From: Actinokineospora alba
GTDB lineage: Bacteria; Actinomycetota; Actinomycetes; Mycobacteriales; Pseudonocardiaceae
Length of the DNA stretch: 64,000 nt
Reading direction: 5' to 3'
NCBI RefSeq assembly: GCF_004362515.1
Contig: NZ_SNXU01000001.1
Coordinates: 620,001 to 684,000 of the forward strand
In this document: piece after piece, positions 28,461 through 37,563 of the stretch
How positions within the stretch are numbered: position 1 is the stretch's first letter
Layout of the letters: every line of letters starts with the position of its first letter
The notes under the pieces: model-generated
The model's input: only the letters and a program-made list of their open reading frames with translations
Databases searched by the model: none
Told to the model about the DNA's origin: nothing
Program-made: the position numbers and the translations under genes

Positions 28461-29601
28461 GCACCCCGGTTCCGGCGGTGACCACGACGTTGCGCACGGC
28501 GGCGACCTGATTCGCCGCCGTGCCGCGAATCTGGCGGACTCCCTCGGCGATCCCGTTCATACCGTGGATGTACGCCTCACCGAGCTGCCCGCCATGCGGG
28601 TTGAGCGGGAGCCTGCCGTCCAGTTCCAGAGTGCCGTCGGCGATGAAGTCCTTTGCCTCGCCGGGTTTGCAGAAGCCGAGCTCTTCGAGCTGGACCAACA
28701 CGAACGGGGTGAAGTGGTCGTAGAGCACCGCCACCGACATGTCTTCCGGCGACAGGCCCGACTGGCCCCAGAGCTGCCTGCCGACCAGGCCCATCTCAGG
28801 CAGGCCGGTGAGGTCCGGCCGGTAGTAGCTGTTCATCACGTACTGGTCGGTCCCACTGCCCTGCGCGGCGGCCCGCACGATCGCGGGCCGGTGCGGCAGG
28901 TCACGGGCCCGCTCGGCGGAAGTGACGACCAACGCCACCCCGCCGTCGCTCTCCTGGCAGCAGTCCAACAGCCGCAGCGGCTCGGCGATCCAGCGTGAGG
29001 ACTGGTGGTCGTCGAGGGTGATCGGCCTGCCGTGGAACCAGGCGTGCGGGTTCGTGGCCGCGTGTTTGCGGTCGACCACCGCGATCCGGCCGAAGTCCTC
29101 GCTGGTGGCGCCGTACTCATGCATGTACCGCCGGGCGAACATCGCGACCGTGGCCGCGGGCGTGCCCAAGCCCATCGGGTAGTGCCAACCGTTGTCCACG
29201 CCGGTCGACGTCGGCTGCTGCGCGGCGGCGGCCTGGACCCGGCCGAAGCGTTGACCCGATCGCTCGTTGAAAGCCCGGTAGCACACGACGACCGACGCGA
29301 TTCCGGTCGCGACGGCCATCGCGGCCTGCTGGACGGTCGCGCACGCGGCGCCGCCGCCGTAGTTGATCCGACTGAAGAACGACAGCTCCGGGATTCCGAC
29401 CTCACGGGCGACCGCGATCTCGGAGTTGGTGTCCATGGTGAAAGTGACCAGACCGTCCACATCGGACGGCGACAGTCCCGCGTCCGCGATGGCCGAGCGC
29501 ACGCACTCGGCGGCGAGCCGGAGTTCGGTGCGGCCGGAGGCCTTGGAGAACTCGGTGGCGCCGATGCCGACGATCGCGGCCGCGCCGGACAGCGTGCTCA
29601 C
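28426..29601 (-). CDS. ltp2: Thiolase-fold aldolase Ltp2
   Basis: 391 residues, SCP-x/thiolase-like protein. It resembles the lipid-transfer thiolases: YGGGAACATVQQAAMAVATG in place of the usual nucleophile loop, and HGGQLGEAYIHGMNG near the C-terminus. Ltp2 with the ChsH2 DUF35 domain performs the retro-aldol step that releases the last three side-chain carbons as propionyl-CoA. GTG 29601 is the chosen start; the RBS is weak. 70 bp separate it from chsH1. Confidence 0.9.
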   Translation of the reverse strand: MSTLSGAAAIVGIGATEFSKASGRTELRLAAECVRSAIADAGLSPSDVDGLVTFTMDTNSEIAVAREVGIPELSFFSRINYGGGAACATVQQAAMAVATGIASVVVCYRAFNERSGQRFGRVQAAAAQQPTSTGVDNGWHYPMGLGTPAATVAMFARRYMHEYGATSEDFGRIAVVDRKHAATNPHAWFHGRPITLDDHQSSRWIAEPLRLLDCCQESDGGVALVVTSAERARDLPHRPAIVRAAAQGSGTDQYVMNSYYRPDLTGLPEMGLVGRQLWGQSGLSPEDMSVAVLYDHFTPFVLVQLEELGFCKPGEAKDFIADGTLELDGRLPLNPHGGQLGEAYIHGMNGIAEGVRQIRGTAANQVAAVRNVVVTAGTGVPTSALILSPPA

Positions 29602-29671
29602 TAGGCCACCTCACAGGTTCGGTGGCTCCACTCGCGAAGGCACTGTGACATTGATTCGCTCGCAAGCTCGC

Positions 29672-30058
29672 TCATGGCAGCTCCACCCGGACCGTCCCGG
29701 TGACGTGGTCGCCGATGCTGTTGCGCCCCACCACGTTCACCACGACGAGACTCCCCTCACGTTCGCTGACCTGGCCGCTGAACGTGAGCGTCTCGTTGGC
29801 GTAGCACGGCACGCCCAACCGGATCGCGATGCCACGCACCAAGGCATTCGGGCCCGCCCAGTCGGTCACGAACCGCTGCACCAGGCCGGTGTCGGTGAGG
29901 ATGTTGAGGAAGATGTCCTTCGACCCACGCGCCACAGCCGCGTCGCGGTCGTGGTGGACGTCCTGGTAGTCGCGGGTGGCGATGGCCGTGCTGACCACGA
30001 ACGTCGGCGTCACCTCGACGACCAGCTCGGGCAGGGTGTCCCCGACGGCGACCGTCAT
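29672..30058 (-). CDS. chsH1: MaoC-like hydratase subunit ChsH1
   Basis: 128 residues, single hot-dog domain. The YQDVHHDRDAAVARGSKDIFLN segment carries the hydratase motif. It pairs with the MaoC domain of ChsH2 to hydrate 3-OPDC-CoA in the C17 propionate side chain. ATG 30058 overlaps the chsH2 stop (ATGA). Confidence 0.92.
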   Translation of the reverse strand: MTVAVGDTLPELVVEVTPTFVVSTAIATRDYQDVHHDRDAAVARGSKDIFLNILTDTGLVQRFVTDWAGPNALVRGIAIRLGVPCYANETLTFSGQVSEREGSLVVVNVVGRNSIGDHVTGTVRVELP

Positions 30059-30960
30059 GACCGCACCCGCCAGACCGGCAGGGTGAGCTCGTCGTCGATC
30101 CGCTGGAAGTCCACCCGCACCGGCAATCCGACCCGCACGTCCGCCGAGTCCGCGTCGATCAGCTCGGCCAACAACCGCACTCCTTCGGCCAGTTCCACCA
30201 GCGCCACCACGAACGGCAGCCGCTTGCCGGGCATCGGCGGGTGGTGGTGCACGACAAAGCTGTAGACCTCGCCGACGCCCTGCGCCACGACATAGGTCAG
30301 TTCCGTCGACCCGCAGGCAGCGCACATCGGGCCGGGCGGGTGCCGAACCTCGCCGCAGGCCACGCACTTCTGGATCCGCAGCTCGCCTCGTCGCGTGCCC
30401 GCCCAGAAGAACTCCGTGTCCAGGCTGACCACCGGCCGCAGCACCTCGCCGACCGGTTCCTCGACGGGCGGGCGGAACTTGAGCACCCGGAACAACATCT
30501 CCGCCACCGGCTCATCGCCGACGTACCAGGTGCTGACCGTGGTGACGAACCAGCCCTCACCCAGCGCAGTCCGCTTGGGGCCCACCACCTCGGTCAGCCG
30601 CGCGCCGACCGTGACCTCGTCGCCCGGACGCAGATAGCGGTGGTAGGTCTGCTCGCAGTTCGTCGCGACCACCGAGGTGAAACCCGCCTCGTCGAGCACG
30701 GACACCATGGCGCCCAAGGGATCGTCGGCCGGGCGGGTGCCACGCAGGCCGAACATCGTCCACACCTGGGCCATCGCGGGCGGCGCGACGAGTCCACCGT
30801 GGACGGACTCGGCGGCGGCCACCGGGTCGGTGTAGACCGGGTTGGAGTCACCGAGCGCCTCGACCCAGTGCCGGACCATGGGCACGTTCACCGGGTCCGG
30901 GGCGGCCCGCCGCGACGACTCGCCGCGGGCGATGACCTCGTCGGCCACTTCCCGGATCAT
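30055..30960 (-). CDS. chsH2: ChsH2, MaoC plus DUF35 protein
   Basis: 301 residues. N-terminal MaoC-like domain (1-165) without the full hydratase motif, then a DUF35 domain with a zinc ribbon (Cys199, Cys202, Cys213, Cys216) and an OB-fold (about 222-300). The first half forms the hydratase with ChsH1 and the second activates the Ltp2 aldolase. The stop overlaps chsH1 and the start overlaps the chsE2 stop. Confidence 0.93.
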   Translation of the reverse strand: MIREVADEVIARGESSRRAAPDPVNVPMVRHWVEALGDSNPVYTDPVAAAESVHGGLVAPPAMAQVWTMFGLRGTRPADDPLGAMVSVLDEAGFTSVVATNCEQTYHRYLRPGDEVTVGARLTEVVGPKRTALGEGWFVTTVSTWYVGDEPVAEMLFRVLKFRPPVEEPVGEVLRPVVSLDTEFFWAGTRRGELRIQKCVACGEVRHPPGPMCAACGSTELTYVVAQGVGEVYSFVVHHHPPMPGKRLPFVVALVELAEGVRLLAELIDADSADVRVGLPVRVDFQRIDDELTLPVWRVRS

Positions 30961-32123
30961 CGCGGCACCCGAGGCAGCTTCAGGCCGACGGTGGCGATCA
31001 GCTCCCGTTGGATCTCGTTCACGCCGCCGCCGAAAGTCAGCACCAGGTTGCGCTTGGCCTGCGCGTCGAGCCAGCGCACCAGGTCCGCGGTGTCCGGGTC
31101 GGCGGGATCACCGTGCCTGCCCACGATCTCCTCCAACATCCGGCACGCGCGCTGGGTGCGCTCGGAGGCGAACACCTTCGTGGCCGAGGCGTCGGCAACG
31201 TCGACCGGTCCGTCGACGGCAGCGACCTGCCAGTTGAGCAGCTCGTTGACCCGCACCCACGCCGACACCTGGGCCAGCGTGGTGCGGACGTCGTCGAACG
31301 ACAGGATGGGCGCACCGTCCGGGCCTTTGGTCGAGCCCGCCCAGTCACGCACCCGGTCGCACAGCCCGGCGAGCCTGCCCGCCGGTCCGAGCATGACCCG
31401 CTCGTGGTTGAGCTGGGTCGTGATCAGCCGCCAGCCCTCGTTCTCCTGGCCCACCAACATGTCCACCGGGACCCGAACGTCGCTGTAATAGGTGGCGTTG
31501 ACATGGTGCGCGCCGTCGCAGGTGATGATCGGCGTCCAGCTGAACCCCGGGTCGGTGGTGTCCAGGATGAGAATCGAGATCCCCTTGTGCCGCGGCGCGT
31601 CCGGGTCGGTGCGGACCGCGAGCCAGATGAAGTCGGCGTCGTGGGCGCCGGTGGTGAAGATCTTCTGTCCATTGACCACATAGGACTCGCCATCGCGGAC
31701 CGCGGTGGTGCGCAGCGACGCCAGGTCGGTGCCCGCCTCCGGTTCGGTGTAGCCGATGGCGAAGTGCACCTCGCCCGCGAGGATGGCGGGGAGGAAGCGT
31801 TCCTTCTGCTCCGGTGTGCCGTACCGCTGCAGCGTCGGCCCCACGGTCTGCAGCGTGACGTAGGGCAGCGGGATGTCGGCGCGCGCCGCCTCGTTGACGA
31901 AGATCTGCTGCTCGACACCGCCGAACCCGCGCCCGCCGAACTCCGTCGGCCAGCCGACTCCGAGCCGGCCGTCTCGGCCCATCCGCCGGACGACGTCGCG
32001 GTACACGGCGCCGTGCCGCTCGGTCAGCATGAGGTCGCGTTCGGCCTGGGTGAGCAGACCGGCGAAGTAGGCCCGCAGCTCGTCGCGCAGCGCGCGCTGG
32101 GTGTCGGTGAGGTCGAGGAGCAT
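30957..32123 (-). CDS. chsE2: Acyl-CoA dehydrogenase subunit ChsE2 (FadE29)
   Basis: 388 residues, full-type subunit with GYTEPEAGTDLAS in the middle domain and GGGVNEIQRELIA near the end. It forms an alpha2beta2 enzyme with ChsE1 to dehydrogenate the C22 propionyl-CoA side chain. ATG 32123 is chosen because AGGAGG lies 6 bp upstream; the in-frame GTG at 32129 would abut the RBS. Confidence 0.92.
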   Translation of the reverse strand: MLLDLTDTQRALRDELRAYFAGLLTQAERDLMLTERHGAVYRDVVRRMGRDGRLGVGWPTEFGGRGFGGVEQQIFVNEAARADIPLPYVTLQTVGPTLQRYGTPEQKERFLPAILAGEVHFAIGYTEPEAGTDLASLRTTAVRDGESYVVNGQKIFTTGAHDADFIWLAVRTDPDAPRHKGISILILDTTDPGFSWTPIITCDGAHHVNATYYSDVRVPVDMLVGQENEGWRLITTQLNHERVMLGPAGRLAGLCDRVRDWAGSTKGPDGAPILSFDDVRTTLAQVSAWVRVNELLNWQVAAVDGPVDVADASATKVFASERTQRACRMLEEIVGRHGDPADPDTADLVRWLDAQAKRNLVLTFGGGVNEIQRELIATVGLKLPRVPR

Positions 32124-32125
32124 GG

Positions 32126-33187
32126 TCACCCTCCTACCGCGGCCAGGCGATCTAGCCGCTGGCCCGCGCCGCCGACGAAACGGGCCAGGTCCTTGCCCGT
32201 CGAGTAGTACCGGTGCATGGGGTACGCGGCGTCGACGCCGAGCCCGCCGTGCAGGTGGTGGCAGACCTGCAGCGCGGCGGGCAGTTCCTCGGCCAGCCAG
32301 TAGGCGGCGACGTCGAGGTCATACCCGGCGTCGCGGCCGGAGTCGAGCCGCCAGCAGGCCGACCGCGCGGCCAGGTGCAGGGTCCGGGCGCAGGTGTAGA
32401 CGTCGGCGATCTGCTGGGCCACGGCCTGGAAGGTGGCCAGCGGCTTGCCGAACTGCTCGCGCCGCCGCACGTGCTCGGTAGTCAGGTCCAGCGCTCCCGC
32501 GGCAAGCCCGTCAGCGACCGCGCAGGCGCCCGCCAGGGCGAACCGGTTCAGCTCCCGGGCGGCTTGACCGCTCGGGTCGCGGCCCAGCAGGTCGCCCGCC
32601 GAGACCACGACGTCGGCCAGGTCCATTGTGTACTCCGGCATCCCGGACGAGGTCGACGTCGGCGTGAGCCGCACCCCGGCCGCGTCCGGCGCGATGAGCA
32701 GGACACCCGCCACACCGCCGCCGCGGATGGTGGCCGGGACAAGGATCTGGGCCGCTTCGGCCGCGTAGGGGACGCCGATCTTGGTGCCGGACACCAGGAA
32801 CCGGTCGCCGTCGCGCCGGGCAACGGTGGTCGGCACCGCGGGCAGCGACACCGAGGGCTCCCTCGTCGCCGCGGTGAGCAGTGCATCACCGGTCGCGACC
32901 GCGCACAGGTGCGCGTCCTGCTGGGCATGGGTGCCGAGGCGGGCCAGGGGCAGCACGCCGAGTGCCAGGGTCGCGAGGGCGGGCAGTGCCGCGGCGCGGC
33001 GGCCCACCTCGGTCAGCACGAGCGAGGTCTCCAGGACGCCGAGGCCGTCCCCGCCGAGCCGGAGCGGCATGGCCAGGGCGACCAACCCCGCCCGGACCAG
33101 GTCCGGCCAGTGGGTGTCGTCGCGGGCCAGCACTTCCGCGGCGAGCGCGGCCACCGCCGACCGCGTTTCGTCGAGTCCGAAGTCCAC
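32126..33187 (-). CDS. chsE1: Acyl-CoA dehydrogenase subunit ChsE1 (FadE28)
   Basis: 353 residues, short partner-type acyl-CoA dehydrogenase with EQFGKPLATFQAVAQQIADV. GTG 33187 follows GGAGG. First gene of chsE1-chsE2-chsH2-chsH1-ltp2, the igr operon; cyp125, which precedes it in Mycobacterium, is not here. A perfect KstR box is 14 bp upstream. Confidence 0.92.
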   Translation of the reverse strand: MDFGLDETRSAVAALAAEVLARDDTHWPDLVRAGLVALAMPLRLGGDGLGVLETSLVLTEVGRRAAALPALATLALGVLPLARLGTHAQQDAHLCAVATGDALLTAATREPSVSLPAVPTTVARRDGDRFLVSGTKIGVPYAAEAAQILVPATIRGGGVAGVLLIAPDAAGVRLTPTSTSSGMPEYTMDLADVVVSAGDLLGRDPSGQAARELNRFALAGACAVADGLAAGALDLTTEHVRRREQFGKPLATFQAVAQQIADVYTCARTLHLAARSACWRLDSGRDAGYDLDVAAYWLAEELPAALQVCHHLHGGLGVDAAYPMHRYYSTGKDLARFVGGAGQRLDRLAAVGG

Positions 33188-33201
33188 GCCGCCTCCGAAA
33201 T

Positions 33202-33215
33202 TGGAACCTGTTCTA
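33202..33215. promoter_or_regulatory. KstR box, perfect, upstream of chsE1
   Basis: TGGAACCTGTTCTA matches TnnAACnnGTTnnA. It is close to the chsE1 start and 199 bp from the divergent secreted-protein gene, so it mainly concerns the igr operon. Confidence 0.85.
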
Positions 33216-33366
33216 GTTTTAGCCGACCAGCCCGCCCATCGCAAGAGCTTTGGCCCAGGAACGCGTTTTACCCGGACGATCCAGCCGCTAGGCCGAATGG
33301 ACTAACTTGGGATCGGCGAATGACACAATCTGTAACAAGCCCACAAAACGGCGCGAGTCTCCGCTT

Positions 33367-33384
33367 AAGCGCGCAGCGCTTTTT
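33367..33384 (+). promoter_or_regulatory. Leader hairpin with T-run before the secreted-protein gene
   Basis: AAGCGC-GCA-GCGCTT followed by TTT, 31 bp before the ATG at 33415. It looks like a small intrinsic terminator or attenuator; no known riboswitch class is recognised. Confidence 0.4.
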
Positions 33385-33414
33385 AGTCGCTCCCAGCCGG
33401 AGGGGCAGCGGGCC

Positions 33415-36400
33415 ATGCGAAGGACCAAGATCGCCGCCATCTCGACCCAACTCCTGCTGCTGTGCGGCCTGGTCCCGGTGGCGGCGGTGACCCTCACCGC
33501 GCCCATCGCCTCCGCCGCGCTCCCGACCGGGTTCAGCGAACAAGTGGTGGTCAGCGGCCTGGTGCAGCCCATGGCGGTGGAGTTCAGCCCGGACGGGCGG
33601 GTGTTCGTCGCGGAGAAGAGCGGGCTGGTCAAGGTGTTCGACGGCCTGGCCGACACCTCGCCCACGATCTTCGCCGACCTGCGCACCAAGGTGTTCAACC
33701 AGCACGACCGCGGCCTGATGAGCCTCGTGCTGTCCCCGACGTTCCCGACCGACCCATCGGTGTACGTGCTCTACGCGCACGACGCCGTCATCGGCGGCAC
33801 CGCGCCCCGCTGGGGGACGGTCAACGGCACCAACGACGTCTGCCCCAACCCGCCCGGTGAGACCGCCGACGGCTGCGTGATCTCCGGGCGGCTGTCCAAG
33901 CTGAACGCGGCCGTGCCCGGCGGCGCCGAGCAGGTGCTGGTCGAGGACTGGTGCCAGCAGTACCCCAGCCACTCCGTCGGCGACCTGGCGTTCGGCCCGG
34001 ACGGCTTCCTCTATGCCAGCGCGGGCGACGGCGCGAGCTACAACTTCGTCGACTGGGGCCAGGACGGCAACCCGCGCAACCCCTGCGGCGACCCGCCCAC
34101 CGGCGTCGGCGGCGTGCAGACCGTCCCGACCGCCGAGGGCGGCGCGCTGCGCTCGCAGGACATCCAGACCATGGGCGACCCGTTGGGCCTGGACGGAACG
34201 GTCATCCGGATCGACCCCGCCACCGGCCAGGGCGCGCCCGGAAACCCGATGGCGGGCCACGCCGACCCGAACGCGCGCCGGGTCATCGCCAACGGCCTGC
34301 GCAACCCGTTCCGGTTCGCGATGCGCCCAGGAACCAGCGAAGTGTGGATCGGCGACGTCGGGTGGAGCACCTGGGAGGAGATCGACCGGATCGCCAACCC
34401 GACCGACGGCACCGTCGACAACTTCGGCTGGCCGTGCAAGGAAGGCACCGCGCCCAACGACGGCTACAACAACGGCCTGACGATGTGCACCCGGATCAAC
34501 AACAACACCGTGCCTACCGTGAATCCCCACTACACCTACCAGCACGGACAACCCGTCGTGAGCGGCGACGGCTGCTCGACCGGCACCGGTTCGTCGATCT
34601 CCGGGGCGGCCTTCTACAACGGCGGCGCGTACCCGGACAGCTACGACGGCGCGTACTTCTTCGCCGACTACAGCCGCCGCTGCGTCTGGACGATGCTCGC
34701 CGGCGCGGGTGGCGTCCCGAACCCGGCGACGCGCGCGGTGTTCCAGCAGGGCATCTTCCCCGTCGACCTCACAGTCGGGCCCAACGGCGACATGTACTTC
34801 GTGGACATCGCGCTGGGCCAGGTGAAGCGGTTCCGGTTCAACGCGGTCAACCAGCCGCCGGTCGCGTCCATCGTGGCGAACCCGAGCCAGGGTCCGCTGC
34901 CGCTCACCGTGTCGTTCACCGCGGCGGCCTCGGCCGACCCGGAGGGCGGCCCGCTGACCTACGCCTGGGACCTCGACGACGACGACATCTTCGACGACGC
35001 CACCGGCCCGACCACCAGTCGCACCTACACGACGGCGGGCAGCTACGACGCCGCCGTGCGCGTCAGCGACGCGAGCGGCCAGACCGACATCGCCCGCACG
35101 GTGGTCGTCGCCGGGTCTACCCCGCCGACCGCGACGATCAACACCCCAGGCACCTCTTTCACCTGGGGCGTAGGGGATCCGATCGCCTTCAGCGGGTCCG
35201 CGACCGACGCCGAGGACGGCCCGCTGCCCGCGTCGGCGCTGAGCTGGCGGGTGGTCCTGCAGCACTGCGTCACGATCGACGCCTGCCACGAGCACACCCT
35301 GGTCGGCTTCGACGGGGTCGCCTCCGGGCAGTTCGAGGGTCCCGACCACGAATACCCCGCCTACCTCGAGATCCGGATGACCGCGCGCGACAGCACCGGC
35401 GTGGAGACCACCGTCAGCAGGCGGCTGGACCCGAAGGTCGCGACGGTCACCGTGGACAGCTCACCGCCGGGCCTGACCGCCACCGTCAGCGGGAAATCGG
35501 GCACGACCCCGTTCACCACGCAGGCCATCCTCGGTTCGCAGGTGACGCTGTCGACCGCCGAGCAGCAGACGCTGGGCACCACGACCTACGCCTTCCAGAG
35601 CTGGTCCGACGGCGGGCCGCGGGCCCACAACATCACCGCGTCGAACACCACGTACACGGCGACTTTCGCCCCCATCTCGGGCAGCGACCCGACCCTGGTG
35701 GCCGCCTACAGCTTCGACGAGGGCGCGGGCACCACCCTGACCGACCGCTCGGGCAACGGCCACACGGGCACGCTCGCCGGGCCGCTCTGGTCGGCGGCGG
35801 GCCGCTACGGCGGAGCCCTGTCCTTCGACGGCGTCAACGACCTGGTCACGGTCAACGACACGGCCAAGCTCGACCTGACGACCGGGATGACCCTGCAGGC
35901 GTGGGTGCGGCCGACGACCAGCACCGGCTGGCGCACGGCGATGCTCAAGGAACGCCCGGGCGGCCTCACCTACGCGCTGTACCCGGCGGGTTCCAACCAG
36001 CCGTCGGGCTACATCTCCAGCGGACCCGACCACGCGGTCAACGGCCCCACCACGCTGCCGACCGCCACCTGGTCGCACCTGGCGATGACCTACGACGGCA
36101 CGACGATGCGCTTGTACGTCAACGGAACCCAGGTCGCCACCACGGCCAGGAACGTGGCCGCGCTGACGTCGACCTCACCGCTGCGTCTGGGCGGCAACAC
36201 GGTGTGGGGCGAGTACTTCTCGGGCCTGCTCGACAACGTGCGGATCCACAGCCGGGCCCTGACCGCGGCGGAGATCGCCGCCGACCGCGACATCCCGGTC
36301 GCCGGTGACACCGCGCCCCCGACCGCGCCGACCGGCCTGACCGCGCAGGGTTCGCTGGGCACGGCCACCCTGTCGTGGACCGCCGCGACGGACAACGTGG

Positions 36401-37521
36401 CCGTCACCGGCTACCAGGTCCACCGTTCGACCACCTCGGGCTTCACCCCGAGCGCGGGAACCCTGATCACCACGGTGACCGGCACCGGTCACACCGACCA
36501 GGGCCTCGCCGCGGGCACCTACCACTACCGCGTGATCGCCCGCGACGGCGCGGGCAACCTGTCGCCGCCCTCGGCCCAGGCGAGCGCGACGGTCACGGCG
36601 GACACCACACCCCCATCGGTGTCGATCAGCACACCGGCCGCGGGATCGGAGCTGGCCGGGATGGTCCAGGTCATGGCGTCGGCAGCGGACTCGGGCGGCG
36701 TCGCCGGTGTCCAATTGCGACTGGACGGCCAACCGCTGGGCGCCGAGGACACGGCCGTGCCCTACGGAACCACCTGGGACACCCGCCTCAGCACCAATGG
36801 CACGCACACCCTGACCGCCGTCGCACGGGATTCCGCGGGCAACACGGCGACTTCGGCCCCGGTGACCGTGACGGTGTCCAACACCGCCGCACCGCCGGGC
36901 GCGCCGGTGGCGTCGTACAACTTCGACGAGGGCAGCGGCACGACACTCAACGACCGCACCGGAAAGGGCCACACCGGCACCCTCGCCGGCCCCCTGTGGT
37001 CGGCGGCGGGCAGGTACGGCGGAGCCCTGTCCTTCGACGGCACCAACGACTTGGTGACCATCGCCGACGCGAACGACTTGGACCTCACCTCGGCGATGAC
37101 GCTGGAAGGCTGGGTGCGCCCCGCCGGGAGCGCCGACTGGCGAACGGTTCTGCTCAAGGAACAGCCAGGCGGCCTGAACTACGCCCTGTACTCGGACAAC
37201 GCCGCGAGCAGACCGGCCGGGTACATCCGAGTCGGGTCATCCGACCGGGGAGTCACGGGACCGAGCGCGGTGCCGCAGAACGCGTGGACCCACCTGGCCA
37301 TGACCTACGACGGCACGACGATGCGCTTGTACGTCAACGGAACCCAGGTGAGCACAGCGGCGGTGACCGGCGCGGCCGCCACCTCGACCAGCGCGCTGCG
37401 CATCGGCGGAAACGCGGTGTGGGGCGAATACTTCAACGGCCTGATCGACGACGTGCGGGTCTACGGCCGGGTGCTCACCCAGCCTGAGATCAGCACCGAC
37501 ATGAACACCCCGATCGAGTAG
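33415..37521 (+). CDS. Large secreted PQQ-type sugar dehydrogenase-like protein with LamG repeats
   Basis: 1368 residues. Signal peptide 1-33 (cleavage after ASA). Residues about 38-475 form a six-bladed glucose/sorbosone dehydrogenase-like propeller (QPMAVEFSPDGRVFVAEKSG, LRNPFRFA, FGWPCKEG). Then come a PKD domain (about 483-565), an unassigned beta-rich part (570-760), LamG-like 1 (about 761-962), fibronectin-III (966-1062), an Ig-like domain (1065-1160) and LamG-like 2 (1163-1366). The two LamG domains are near-identical in places, a recent duplication. ATG 33415 gives a good signal peptide. It probably acts on extracellular polysaccharide or sugars; no link to steroids is evident. Confidence 0.85.
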   Translation: MRRTKIAAISTQLLLLCGLVPVAAVTLTAPIASAALPTGFSEQVVVSGLVQPMAVEFSPDGRVFVAEKSGLVKVFDGLADTSPTIFADLRTKVFNQHDRGLMSLVLSPTFPTDPSVYVLYAHDAVIGGTAPRWGTVNGTNDVCPNPPGETADGCVISGRLSKLNAAVPGGAEQVLVEDWCQQYPSHSVGDLAFGPDGFLYASAGDGASYNFVDWGQDGNPRNPCGDPPTGVGGVQTVPTAEGGALRSQDIQTMGDPLGLDGTVIRIDPATGQGAPGNPMAGHADPNARRVIANGLRNPFRFAMRPGTSEVWIGDVGWSTWEEIDRIANPTDGTVDNFGWPCKEGTAPNDGYNNGLTMCTRINNNTVPTVNPHYTYQHGQPVVSGDGCSTGTGSSISGAAFYNGGAYPDSYDGAYFFADYSRRCVWTMLAGAGGVPNPATRAVFQQGIFPVDLTVGPNGDMYFVDIALGQVKRFRFNAVNQPPVASIVANPSQGPLPLTVSFTAAASADPEGGPLTYAWDLDDDDIFDDATGPTTSRTYTTAGSYDAAVRVSDASGQTDIARTVVVAGSTPPTATINTPGTSFTWGVGDPIAFSGSATDAEDGPLPASALSWRVVLQHCVTIDACHEHTLVGFDGVASGQFEGPDHEYPAYLEIRMTARDSTGVETTVSRRLDPKVATVTVDSSPPGLTATVSGKSGTTPFTTQAILGSQVTLSTAEQQTLGTTTYAFQSWSDGGPRAHNITASNTTYTATFAPISGSDPTLVAAYSFDEGAGTTLTDRSGNGHTGTLAGPLWSAAGRYGGALSFDGVNDLVTVNDTAKLDLTTGMTLQAWVRPTTSTGWRTAMLKERPGGLTYALYPAGSNQPSGYISSGPDHAVNGPTTLPTATWSHLAMTYDGTTMRLYVNGTQVATTARNVAALTSTSPLRLGGNTVWGEYFSGLLDNVRIHSRALTAAEIAADRDIPVAGDTAPPTAPTGLTAQGSLGTATLSWTAATDNVAVTGYQVHRSTTSGFTPSAGTLITTVTGTGHTDQGLAAGTYHYRVIARDGAGNLSPPSAQASATVTADTTPPSVSISTPAAGSELAGMVQVMASAADSGGVAGVQLRLDGQPLGAEDTAVPYGTTWDTRLSTNGTHTLTAVARDSAGNTATSAPVTVTVSNTAAPPGAPVASYNFDEGSGTTLNDRTGKGHTGTLAGPLWSAAGRYGGALSFDGTNDLVTIADANDLDLTSAMTLEGWVRPAGSADWRTVLLKEQPGGLNYALYSDNAASRPAGYIRVGSSDRGVTGPSAVPQNAWTHLAMTYDGTTMRLYVNGTQVSTAAVTGAAATSTSALRIGGNAVWGEYFNGLIDDVRVYGRVLTQPEISTDMNTPIE

Positions 37522-37536
37522 GTGATGCGAGCGACC

Positions 37537-37563
37537 AGGGCGTGTGCGCAGGCGCCACGCCCT
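37537..37563. terminator. Hairpin between convergent genes
   Basis: AGGGCGTG (37537-37544) and CACGCCCT (37556-37563) are inverted arms in the 40-bp gap between the secreted-protein and fadE34 stops. Likely bidirectional. Confidence 0.65.

Noticed and set aside
33307..33414. Riboswitch before the secreted-protein gene
   Set aside because: Only one small hairpin is visible; no known aptamer core could be matched.
33268..35349. Long antisense open frame (693 codons) opposite the secreted protein
   Set aside because: Composition is Arg/Val/Gly-rich without motifs; it is a high-GC shadow of the clearly domain-bearing gene on the + strand.
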